A stretch of DNA of 40,421 bases from Amanita rubescens (Eukaryota; Basidiomycota; Agaricomycetes; Agaricales; Amanitaceae), in contig WION01000476.1 of NCBI GenBank assembly GCA_015039365.1, forward strand, positions 1 through 40,421, written 5' to 3'. The notes beneath the pieces were generated by a model. It was given only the letters and a program-made list of their open reading frames with translations, was not told the origin of the DNA and did no database searches. Position numbers and translations under genes: made by a program. Below are positions 1 through 9,051 of this stretch, one piece after another; positions within the stretch are counted from its first letter, which is position 1, and the number at the start of each line of letters is the position of its first letter.

Positions 1-1050
1 AGGTCCGGTCCGGTCCGGTTTTTTTTCCTTTTTTGGAAAGACCGAAACTGGACCGGTCTCAGGGTGTCCCTGATATCGAAAAGACCGGAACCGGACCGCT
101 TAAGACCGCAAGACCGGTCTTAATTTAAAAAAAAGACCGGTTAAGACCAGTCCAGGACTGGTCCTGATCTGGACCGGTCTTGGACTGGTCTGGACTGGTC
201 TTGGACTGGTCTGGACCAGTCCTTACATTAGTTTCTATGTCCCTATGTCTCCCATACAACAATTTAAAACTACAAAACTTCATAAATATCAATATGTTCC
301 TAACCCTCACCCTCTCACACCCTCTCACACCCAGCTGCACTCAGATGAGCCACATAAAACCATTTTTGATGATGCCAGGAGACTGCCAAACATTGCCAAA
401 GAGATTGCCAAAGAGATCACCAAAGAGAGAATGAAGCCCAGTGTTGCTGACCCTCACCCTCCCACTGCTCAGCTTGTCCCATTAGACCCCACTCCACCCC
501 CTCACATCATCTCACACCCAGTTGCACTCCAGATAAGCCACATTAAACCATTTTTAATGATGCCAGGAGACTGCCAAACATTGCCAAAGAGATTGCCAAA
601 GAGATCACCAAAGAGAGAATGAAGCCCAGTGTTGCTGACCCTCACCCTCCCACTGTTCAACTATGTTCCATTGGATGTACTAGAGCATACCTAGATTAGT
701 TAATTTCAGAATACCTTACCTGGAGTGTTGCAACAACAGATGATTTCAAAATTCACATGTTATATATAACTTTTGACAAACTTTACTACTGTGAACTCAA
801 ATCTCAACCGTTTTTTATGTTTCAATACTCAAAAAAAAGCTAAAATATAGGAGAACATGACTGTGTTGGTCACATGTGACAATTAGCGGTCTAGGACCGG
901 TCTAGACTGGTCTTTTGCAGTTTTTTTGATTTTAAAAATTTAAAAAGACCGGAACCGGACTGCCCTTGGACCTCCTAAGACCTGAGACTGCAGTCCGGTC
1001 CAAATCGGTCCTGGTCCGGTCCAGTTCCGGTCTTTTTCGGTCCTGAGAGA
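1..1050. mobile_element. GGTCCGG/ACCGGT-rich repetitive element
   Basis: Both ends of this stretch (1-220 and about 890-1050) are packed with short variants of GGTCCGG, GACCGGTCT and GACTGGTC in both orientations. The central part (about 230-880) has ordinary composition and holds a tandem repeat. The two ends are roughly inverted relatives of each other: a segment reading AAAGACCGGAACCGGAC occurs near 80 and 945, and the reverse complement of the right end resembles the left end. This fits a non-autonomous DNA element with subterminal repeats. No transposase is visible and the left end may lie outside the window. The class is inferred; the repeat content is direct observation. Confidence 0.55.
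301..674. repeat. two-copy tandem repeat, 187-bp unit
   Basis: A unit beginning near 301 (with CAGCTGCACTC at 332) recurs 187 bp downstream (CAGTTGCACTCC at 519). The copies match through the tract TGCCAGGAGACTGCCAAAC and the following CCAAAGAGATTGCC stretch, with scattered substitutions. The open frames crossing it are by-products of the repeat and show no protein family. It sits inside the GGTCCGG-rich element. Confidence 0.85.
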
Positions 1051-1730
1051 CTGGAAATAGAAACACTATGCAAGATTGATCAGGGATTTTGTGCAAAGGG
1101 TAAAATGGTGTGGATCAGCTGTGGTAATGTGGGGCAAAGGGGACTCACCTGTATTCATATCCATGGGAAGAAGTGGGAGTGAGGTGCAGGGTCACATTAA
1201 TCAGCAGAGGCAAGGGTGGGTATGACTCAGATGGGCTCACCTGCATCATCAATTGGCATACTATTTGTGAGAAGAGGTGGGGTCTGATAAGGACCAGCAG
1301 GATGTGGGAGGGCACAGGAGGGCACAGGAACATAGTCTGGGGTCTGGGGCATTATGGATCAGCTGTGGTGAAGGTGGGGCAAGATGCGCGGGACACGGCG
1401 GGCGCGGTTGCCCACGCCAACCGCTTTGTCAGCATATCCCACGCTTAGTTGCCGGAGCCAAGCTTTTTGGCTCCACAGCACACCCAAACTCTTAGATCAC
1501 AGCACAGTCGCAACCTGTGTGCAACAGGATCAACTGCTAATACATTATATTGATAATACTAGAACTACTACTATTGAGCGAGCCGTGATTCGTTGCGGGT
1601 GTACTTGACCGGCTCACGGCTGTGCTCTATTTGTCAATGTTTGGCGCTCGGCGATCGCCGCAACTTAACTGCGTAACATTGACCCTCGATTTACGACAAA
1701 ACCGAAACCTACGTTTCACTCCGGCCTCGG
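1051..1730. other. gene-free stretch with short repeats and hairpins
   Basis: No gene is supported here. A 27-28 bp sequence starting TGGATCAGCTGTGGT occurs at 1111-1137 and again at 1355-1382, about 244 bp apart. There are two inverted repeats: 1454-1474 (8-bp arms, GGAGCCAA and TTGGCTCC, 5-bp loop) and about 1576-1627 (arms around AGCCGTGA and TCACGGCT). The stretch ends at the left breakpoint of duplication copy A and may be the remains of an inserted element, but no coding domain identifies it. Confidence 0.5.
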
Positions 1731-1818
1731 AATCTACTCATTATCAACCAGAGCAAGAACCATTGCTCCACGCTGCTTACCACCGTAACGACCGAAATCT
1801 CGGTCATGTACTTTCCCG

Positions 1819-2190
1819 TTGGTGATCCATTCAATGGACATGCACGATGCAACTCTGTTCGATTCTCCCTTATCCGACACCCGTCTGGCCTATCCGCTCG
1901 TCATCGTTCTCCACGCTCTCGAATTGCAACGAAGACTCCGGCGCATAACCTCTGAGTCATGGAGACTACGTTTCTTGGAATACGTTAGATCCTCCACGTC
2001 CGCGTGGGCTGAAGACGTGCTACGGAATGGATACCCGGCAGATCTGGTCAATCGTTTGCCTACGTTTGATCCATCGATCCATCGTCGTCCTCGGAGGAAT
2101 CGAGAAGGAAACCAAAACCAAAACTCGAATCCTCCCTCCATTGCAGATGATCCCGAATGGGAATTGACGGATCTGTGTACGGCGTACTAG
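1819..2190 (+). CDS. hypothetical protein, 123 codons (copy A)
   Basis: An uninterrupted frame that I do not recognise. The second in-frame Met (MDMHD, about residue 5) could equally be the start. The protein is rich in Arg and Leu, with an amphipathic middle (residues about 25-80) and an Asn/Gln-rich patch near residue 100. It is retained with one amino-acid change (Arg to Gly) in copy B at 31408-31779. Frame retention across the duplication is only weak support because the copies are so young. It may be the final exon of a longer gene cut at the duplication breakpoint, 88 bp upstream. No signal peptide or membrane segment is apparent. Confidence 0.35.
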   Translation: MVIHSMDMHDATLFDSPLSDTRLAYPLVIVLHALELQRRLRRITSESWRLRFLEYVRSSTSAWAEDVLRNGYPADLVNRLPTFDPSIHRRPRRNREGNQNQNSNPPSIADDPEWELTDLCTAY

Positions 2191-2200
2191 TCGACGACAT

Positions 2201-2546
2201 CGGAAAATTAGCAGGAAAGGGCTCACAGTGCCTTGAAAAGAGATCCCTAAGCTCTCGCGTCATGGACACATGGTGCTATTGGTACAACACCTTGCTTCGC
2301 CATCATTCCCTAGCCTAGGCCTACTAGCGAGGATCTCTTCTCTTCAGCCTCCCTAGGCTCGTCTTACTGACACAGGTGATCACGACCCCACTTGCAACGA
2401 GCATCATACGCAGAACCCGCCGTGCGATATGCTGCTCCCCGTCGTCACTAGCTAGGCACCAACAGACTCGCAGAGTAGTCTATCACGCCCACACAAAGAT
2501 TTGGCTCGAGAAGGGAACTTTTTATAAAGGATACCAAGTCGACTGT
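2201..2546. other. 346-bp segment present only in copy A
   Basis: Copy B joins the flanks directly (GACGACAT followed by TGGGACG at 31789-31793). The hexamer GTCGAC lies at both ends of the extra segment in copy A, which suits either loss from B by short homology or gain in A. It contains short palindromic tracts such as CCTAGGC near 2315 and no recognisable gene. Confidence 0.75.
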
Positions 2547-2639
2547 TGGGACGTTTTTGAACCACGTTAGTTGTGAAGATTAGGATGGAGATCGGGAGGA
2601 AGTGGCTGGGTGTTCAACTGAGGTGTTTTCTTTACTTTT

Positions 2640-3024
2640 TTTCTCGCATTCTGACCGAAGAATCGGACCCCAACAAATCGGACAACGCAGGCGTGGCTAC
2701 CGCCGCCCTAACTGGTCTCGCCCTTCCGACTCTGCCCAATACCGTGAAGACGCAGAGATGAGCGACGGCGCACCTAACGCGGCACCACCTTCTCGCCACC
2801 CTGCTCTAGCCATTCTAGCACTTATACCCGTGAACGCCACTGCTGGCTCCCTCCGAGAGCATCCCCAACCGTCCGAATCACCGCTTACACCTGCCATAGG
2901 TCCTTCCGCATCCAAATCAAGTGTTAGCACCGAATCGACAGCCAGGATGTTGGAAGAGCCTGAGGATGAAAAGGGAGTAGAGGAAGGGTTTAAAGGATGC
3001 TTTGCTTTTCGTTATCGTATGTAA
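2640..3024 (+). pseudogene. C-terminal tail relic of an FHA-RING ligase-like protein (copy A)
   Basis: Translations here contain SDNAGVATAA, then in another frame EDAEMSDG followed by NAAP and PALA. The same order (SDNAGVATAA, EDAKMSDG, NAAPLSRPALA) occurs on the minus strand at about 20190-20390, directly downstream of the FHA-RING ligase relic. The tail is therefore a displaced fragment of the same family. The match crosses a frameshift near 2740, so it is broken. The last frame ends at 3024 in an acidic stretch (EEPEDEKGVEEG). A fragment with no FHA or RING domain cannot act as a ligase. Confidence 0.6.
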
Positions 3025-3197
3025 ATAAATTCACTGACTGCATGCTCACAAAATAACTTTCTAAATAAATAAAACTCTTTTTATCTTGTCGCAGCTCGTT
3101 TTGAAAGACGCAGCAGCATTTGTGCTAACTACAAGACTTTCTGACACAGGTTTGCTTTTGTGACTACCATAGGGGAGAGGAGAATATATAGGTACAA

Positions 3198-4603
3198 CTA
3201 GGCGTTGCCAATATTAACAAATGTTTCGACTTCGGCTTGAGCATCTTTCAAGTCTTTGTTCTCCGAATCTGAATAGGCATCTACCGCTGTCTTCATCCAC
3301 AATTTCAGATCGGCCAATGCATTTCCCTCGAACTTGTGGTGGCGGAATGGTGGGCCGGCATATTTGACTGGGGTAGTATCAGGGATTTGTTGTTTGACGA
3401 GGAACTGCGCCAAGCGACCGATCACCTGGCGCATAGACTTCTTCAAGTTGTTATCTATGATACCCTTTCGCTCTTCAGGATCAGAGGTCTGCCAAAGTTT
3501 GTCGAGCGTCAGGAAAAGGAAAGAGTACTAGTAGAAGGCGTGATTGGTTTCTGCAATACCATATGAAAAATACATACTGCAGCATCGCAAGCGACCATAA
3601 CCTAAGGGGTTGGAGGGCAGGATTCAGTGGTAGATGTGTGTGATTTCGAAGAGTGGACATACCGGATAGAATTTGAATTGTTCAGAATCATAGTCTTTCG
3701 AGTCTATGTTTTCCACCACATTGTAGTACGTCAAGTCATAATTTTCGTAAATTTTTTTAAAAATTCCCCAATGACTGATTTCAGTTCCGGTGGAACAGCC
3801 TTCACCTTCCTCAACGATTCTCTTCAAGGCTTTAAGGGCTGAGCGCGCATCTTTGATGGAGAACAACGACCCATAGACCGTTTCATCCAGTTGTTTTTTG
3901 GTCGAGTCCGGTTGAAAAATAGAGCCTCCTTGAAAGTTTAGAATGCCGTCGGCTTGTAGAAGGACTACGAAGAGGTAGGATCTTAGATCACAAATTAGGG
4001 TGACAGCGCAGCGGTTGGAAACGTACGTATTTCAAGTCCTTCATAAAATTCTCCGATGCTTTTGTAAGTGGGTAAAACCTCGACACTAAGATCCTCCTTG
4101 CCATCGGGCATAGGAGCCTCAACCTGTGGCAGCAGTCTCAATCTCGAGATGCTTACGTATGGCAATGAATGACTTACGTCCACAAATAATTTAATGGTTT
4201 CCTTCGTCGCAGGCGCCAAGGTCAAGGTAAGATTGTTAGAGAAGAGTGTAGACGGGAACTCGGGAGTCGAGTTGTAAAGGGCGGGTTTGCCTCCGATAGC
4301 GCATAACATATTCCCCGCAAGACCAAGATGGAACATTTCGTCCCTGGCAATTTCTACGTTTGATAAGAAGTTAGAAGAAAGAAAGGAACACGAAGAACGA
4401 CCAGGCTGACTGATGATTCTATTTCTAGCATCTTGGGAGCCGGGGTTCTCAATCGAATATGCCGCGAACAAATACATTGGGATCGTGTACGCTTCAAGAA
4501 CCAAGGCAGTTTGGAGGTGGTCGTAGAGAACAATTTTGAGTGCATCCTGCCAATTTGGCATGTTGTTCGAGATAGGGGATTGAGGGAACGTTCGAGTCTT
4601 CAT
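3198..4603 (-). CDS. iminophenyl-pyruvate dimer synthase-like ferritin-like protein (copy A, intact)
   Basis: Six exons give an exact 374-codon frame (373 aa): 4603-4411, 4353-4178, 4123-4027, 3964-3663, 3601-3578, 3527-3198. All five introns are GT-AG and 50-62 bp, and every phase closes. The protein matches the ferritin-like family that includes the C-terminal domain of VioB and RebD, which couples two oxidised Trp/Phe imines. Visible diiron-type ligands are the Glu in LQTALVLEAYTIP, the ExxH in ARDEMFHLGLAGN, and the His in EISHWGIF after the EEGEG stretch. The start is the Met at 4603 because a TATA-like element at 4667-4674 lies just upstream and would sit inside the gene if the in-frame Met at 4690 were used. 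Met at 4561 is an alternative. No amino-acid oxidase, the usual partner, is in the window. The family is well supported; the substrate is unknown. Confidence 0.85.
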
Positions 4604-4666
4604 CGCTCTCAAAGAATCAGCACGCTGGGAGGTGTGGATAAGGGGCCTCTCTGCGAGGTGGGTACA

Positions 4667-4674
4667 TTTTATAA
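4667..4674 (-). promoter_or_regulatory. TATA-like element of the dimer synthase gene (copy A)
   Basis: The minus strand reads CTTATAAAATG here, 64 bp upstream of the chosen start. The same element is at 34007-34014 in copy B. Confidence 0.5.
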
Positions 4675-4690
4675 GTCGGAGTAGTAGCAC

Positions 4691-5600
4691 TTCTCAGGAG
4701 GTCATGGGACTTAGGCTACCGGTGTGCCGACATGTGGCAAAGGCCGCAAAGCGCACGATCTGGTGAGTCTTCAAAGCTTAATGTGCCAGTCTCCAGTCGT
4801 CCATCATGCATCAATCCGCACGCAAGTTGTACCAATACATTGATATCTCAGGATAGTAATTCGGGCCTGGGCAATCATTCTATTCTCGACTCTAGCTTCA
4901 TGATTCTAAATAGTGTTCTATCAGAACTTCTAAAGGCCAGTTCAGTCCCGTCTTTTGTGCTACTTTTGGCGCAACCGATCCGCAACAGACTTCCAACAGT
5001 CCGCAACCGGTCTTTTGGTTTTCGCATCTGGGATTCTGGAACATTAATACATCATTATTCCCAAAGCACTCGCCGAGGGCACAACCCCTAAGGATCCGCT
5101 TCACGCGCGCTGCGATACCCATCGAGCCTCTCACCCCGGGCCGTCTCTATTTCCACCACCTCCAACCATCCAACAGCCCCTGATGAGGCTTAGCTCCCCA
5201 CTGGCCCCGAGTGCGCACAAGATGAGCCCCCAACGAAACCATTTGCACCAGCCACGGGACCCACCCTCCTCAACCTACCCTTCACTCGACTAGCTTCAAA
5301 GCGGAATCTCATCACACGCATCACGTATTCGATTTCTGCCTGTCAAATGATGCTCAACGCCGATGATCTGCCTAGGGAAATTTCTAGTAGAAATACACGG
5401 ATAAGGGAAGAACAAAATCATATGAAAGATGGTAGACGGCGAGGACAATTCAAAAGGGATCGATAGGTGAGACGTGGAAGTCCCGATATATAGACATATG
5501 AGATGAGAACCAGCACTAAATGCTACGGAAGGTTAGCTCATAGGCGGCAAACCCGGGCCGCTTTGCTACATACCTTATTTCGGTTCAACAACTAAATCTT
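4691..5600. other. intergenic, no gene supported (copy A)
   Basis: This lies between the start of the dimer synthase gene and the 3' end of the DyP relic. A 119-codon plus-strand frame at 4732-5091 lies over the upstream region of the dimer synthase gene and shows no family features, so it is not called. The DyP C-terminal end may decay into the right part of this stretch. Confidence 0.5.
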
Positions 5601-7114
5601 GATGGCCGTAATAGAAGGCAAGAAGAAATACTGTAATCTTCTCGGCTATCTCTGTCGGTTAATTCAATGCCATAAGCGATCCCTTCAATGCCATATTAGT
5701 ACACAGCATTGCAGATGCAGTAGGATGACGTACCACGACGGCTGATTGCGGTCTATTCTACACGGTATTTGGCAATGTCTGTGCGAGGTCCAGTCTTGCG
5801 GACATGTCATGCAGCAAAAGGGCACAGGAACTGTTTGCGTGTGACCAGTTCACTGCGAGGGCCATAGTCGAAGTTGTTGTTCTTAAAAGGCTTTCCCTCC
5901 TCACACGGGTAATCCTGCAGGTAGTGTCGTCACCATGCCATATAGCTATAAACGACGTACCATTCTTCCACCGTCCCATCAGACGTGCACCTAGGAAGTC
6001 GACCATCTTCGAGAACTCCGTATCCGGGGACGCGTTCTCGGTCTAGAGGGGCAGATGCCGATTTGATCGCTACTACTCGTTTGGGACCAAAATATGTCGT
6101 GCCCCCGGGAATCGCGAACTCCAAACCAGGGTAGCGCGAAGAGAAAATAGAATCTCTGACAATGCCTTCCAGAAACATGTTCCACTCTGGAACACGATGT
6201 CGATACACTAGAATCGAGCCATTCTTGGACCGTTCGGGGCGTTCATCCTTCTTGGGGTCCGCCATCTGGCCGAGAATCAGCACACCTGGATTAATCTCAG
6301 TTTGGCCAGGAAGCGGTTCGCGCTTTTGATTCAAATCATCTTCGAAGTGAACGAAGGGCTGAGAGATACCATCACTAAAACCAACTAATAACATGCCAGC
6401 CTAGTCAAGATTAACGCGAAAAGTCAAAATGGACGCTTACAGTGTTCATGCTTCCCCAGCGGATCTGGCCGGGTGCTAGTACCGATATGCTCAATATTGA
6501 ATATCACCGCGATGGAGTCACTGAGAGGATATTTTACTCCATCTGTCATGACTTGCCGGACGCGCTCTAATGGGTACCCGGTGACCTCAATGAGACCGTG
6601 CATCTTGTTGTCTTTGAAATAGGGAAGCTAGTTGGATAGATCATCACCTAGGACAGTCTCTGCTCCCGCCAACTGGCCAGGCTCGAATGGTGCATCCCCG
6701 ATGTTTCCGCTCTCGAGGAAGAGGTCGATACCCGCTTTGGGAAAGGCAACATTGATACCGACGAGTTTTTGCAACTCTCCTACCCGGGCCCTGTACGCGG
6801 TTGCAGTCGACCGTAACTTCCGGGCATCGTTGGGAGTCGTAATGCTGGGAAGGACGTGCTCTTTAAAATTGCTCGCGAAAGCTGGTGGTATTCGTTATGG
6901 TGAAGAAAAGAAAGATTATGTTTTTGGTGGAAATAGGTACTCTGAAAAAACGGTGGTGGACGTGAGGATGGCGGTTGCATCGTGAGGGACGACGCCGTAC
7001 ATACACGGGACCAGCTTGAATGTCTTGCAAGTCTGCGATGGACAGGGCACTAAAGACGGACAAGTGGAAGCATTTGATGCCGACTCGTCGAATTTTTCCA
7101 TATACCAACCTCAC
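5600..7114 (-). pseudogene. DyP: DyP-type (dye-decolorizing) heme peroxidase, broken (copy A)
   Basis: The minus strand encodes a DyP peroxidase. Visible in order: an N-terminal LQDIQAG, a FLFFTI strand, SITTPNDARKL, the catalytic-Asp motif GFSDGISQP at about 6355-6385, GQTEINPGVLILGQ, FAIPGGTTYFGPK, FLGARLMGRWKNG, NNNFDYG, CPFAA..HVRKT and a degenerate RRG/AYG region. Two introns are clear (about 6970-7035 and 6385-6440). Lesions: an extra T in a homopolymer at 6865-6868 shifts frame after FREQF; a TAG at 6628-6630 stands where a Trp is likely; there is a frame change between GRWKNG and NNNFDYG; a TGA interrupts CPFAA/HVRKT; and the proximal heme region is eroded. The same lesions are in copy B, so the gene died before duplication. 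It is divergent from the cytochrome c gene, with about 490 bp between them. Confidence 0.88.
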
Positions 7115-7509
7115 GATATTAATTGGGACGCCACATCTTCATGGACACGAGGCCTTGAGGGCCAGCGGACGTGCATTACTCCTGATGGATTCTAACAAAC
7201 GATGGAGAACAAAGCACAGGTTCGGGGTTCTGCTGGAGGCGCATCATCAGTTTAAGTTTTTTTCATATTGACGGCGAAGAATCTGCGAAAATTACGATCT
7301 GAATTTGATCTGTGGGTTCACGGTAGGTTCAGAGGCGGTTTGGAAGACTCACAGAGGTGGAGAACCGGAACAGAACTGCAGTTGTTCAGTTCGGCAGTCC
7401 CGTGCCCCTCCGATGACTACCCTTGCACACTGGTTCAAAATTATGTCAGTAGTATTTACACATGACTTTCAGAAGAGCCATTTTCAGACACCGATCGGCA
7501 TGATCAAGG

Positions 7510-7517
7510 TATATAAA
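7510..7517 (+). promoter_or_regulatory. TATA box of cytochrome c gene (copy A)
   Basis: TATATAAA lies 90 bp before the cytochrome c start, in the approximately 490-bp region shared with the divergent DyP relic. It is unchanged in copy B at 36850-36857. Confidence 0.6.
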
Positions 7518-7606
7518 GTGGAGATTCTGATCGACCAGCCAGCTAATCACTTGGCTCACAACCTCGTTGTTGTTCGACGCTATCTTGTCTCTCCTTAGAA
7601 ATAGCA

Positions 7607-8110
7607 ATGTCTTCCTCTCTCGACGGTGCTGCGGACCTCTTTCAGAAATACTGCTCATCCTGCCACACCATCAACGCTGGCGGGTCTCACGGAGCAGGAC
7701 CTAACCTTCATAAGTACGTTTATTACGCTGTCAGTCCCACAGAACAACCTCTTACCTGCGCTCGAACAGAGCCTACGGACGTACGTCCGGCACCGCTCAA
7801 GGTTTTTCGTACAGCAGAGCCATGAGGGAGAAAGCCGTCAAATGGGACGATTCAACACTTGACAGCTTCCTTAAGGGCCCCAACGGGGTGAGCCCGCCGT
7901 GGTCATCTTCATTTCACCCACCTGGCACTGACACAGCGACTGCTTGTACTACAGTACATTCCCGGAACCATAATGTACTTCGATGGCATTTCGAATGATA
8001 GTGAAAGGAGTGAGGTCATCAAATATCTCAAGGACAACGTACGTTGCTTTCATCTGCAATCTCCATTCGCAAAGGCATTGACACCGTTGTCACCTCTGCA
8101 GAGTGCTTAA
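7607..8110 (+). CDS. divergent mitochondrial-type cytochrome c (copy A)
   Basis: Four exons (7607-7713, 7770-7887, 7955-8038, 8102-8110) give 105 aa. The three GT-AG introns are 56, 67 and 63 bp, and the last exon encodes only two residues and the stop. The CSSCH heme-attachment site is at residues 16-20, followed by GPNLHKAYGRTSGTA and the PGTIMYF loop carrying the axial Met, then a C-terminal helix ending in IKYLKDN. Size and fold elements match class I cytochrome c. It is divergent from housekeeping cytochrome c: the conserved Lys before the axial Met is Ile, and the Lys-rich face is reduced (MREKAVKWDDSTLDSFLKG, SNDSERSEV). The usual role is electron transfer in the mitochondrial intermembrane space. 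The heme lyase gene that would mature it lies 941 bp downstream on the same strand. It is probably an accessory paralogue. Confidence 0.93.
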
Positions 8111-9051
8111 CTGCTCTATTCACCTGATATTTGCCATAACCCTCGGGCCACCGTATTGCTGCTTCCAACCGAAAGGTTATTTCAAATGGAATTCAGAACA
8201 ATGATATCTTGACTACTACTGCACTGTAAATTTGTGATTCAACATTGTATTATGGGTTACGGCCACGCCTCATAGCTGATTTGACGACGAATTCCATTGT
8301 ACGATCTCTTGACCACCAGGCTCCTGAGACTACAATAGATATCAGATAGCGTTGGATCCAGCTGTCAGAATCGACGTACTATGGAAACTGCCCCCTGGGC
8401 GTGGTGCAGAGTGGCGAAGGCGAGGGAGAGGGTACGGAGAGCAACGGTGCGGCGGGGTGCAAAACCGAATGCGCAGGATTGCTAGTACTTTATTTGGAGG
8501 TGTTTGCGTTTGCGCATGTCTACTTTGCACCCAGTGTCGTGGCTAAACGGCCCAAGGCCACAAGCCATGACAATTGTTTAAGTTTTTTTTCTACACTTGA
8601 ACCTGGTCCGAACCTGAACCGAACCGAACCTACAAGCTCCAGTTCGAGTTCGAGAGGCAGCCGAACTTGGACCTCGAGTCCAGGTTCGAGTTCGGTCCCA
8701 AAGTCGTTGAACCTGGACTTCGGCCAGTCTACATCTGAGTACATCCAGGACATCGCGATTTAACCTTGACATACTCCGTCTGGTTTGGAAGACCTAAAGC
8801 TCCTGGTACTTGCAGCACGTTACGACGCCATGATTCTGACGAAGGTCAGCTGTCAGAAGTTTGTCCAAGCGTCCAAAGTACAGTGCTGACGTTATTCCAA
8901 CAGGAAATTAACTAGTGGTACCAGCTCGTGGTTCCACGATCGTTGCTTCCCAGGAAGGTTCTTCCACATATTCCGGATAGTCCCCAAGAACGGTGATTCT
9001 TCCCCCCCCCACTCCCATCCGCCTTCCACTGCGGACGTAGGTCAATACCCG
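8111..9051. other. spacer between cytochrome c and heme lyase genes (copy A)
   Basis: No gene is supported. The stretch includes a GGTTCGG-type repeat element (8595-8735) and a C9 homopolymer at about 9002-9010. Small indels distinguish it from copy B: 12 bp near 8297, 3 bp near 8475, 6 bp near 8808 and 2 bp in the C run. Confidence 0.6.
8595..8735. repeat. GGTTCGG/GAACC-rich foldback-like element (copy A)
   Basis: A dense run of GAACCTG, CCGAACC, AGTTCGAG and CAGGTTCG motifs in both orientations, with AACCTGG near both ends (about 8601 and 8710). It resembles the copy-B-only insertion at 31974-32081 and, more loosely, the element at the window start. The open frames across it come from its repetitive composition. 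It is present in both duplication copies, so it inserted before duplication. Confidence 0.6.

Noticed and set aside
245..622. Plus-strand 125-codon frame with repeated protein segments
   Set aside because: It is the translation of the 187-bp tandem repeat inside a repetitive element, with no domain.
301..674. CRISPR-like array
   Set aside because: There are only two long adjacent units with no spacers, and the genome is eukaryotic.
4732..5091. 119-codon plus-strand frame, identical in copy B
   Set aside because: Identity between copies this recent is not evidence of coding. It overlaps the upstream region of the dimer synthase gene and has no recognisable domain.
6585..6632. Intron explaining the TAG in the DyP gene at 6628-6630
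   Set aside because: A 46-bp GT-AG candidate ending at the TAG exists, but it would remove sequence (ETVLGDDLSN) that continues the DyP pattern, so a Trp-to-stop change fits better.
8342..8772. Several overlapping frames of 60-120 codons on both strands (also 37670-38103)
   Set aside because: They arise from GGTTCGG-type repeat composition, change frame between copies by indels, and show no family.
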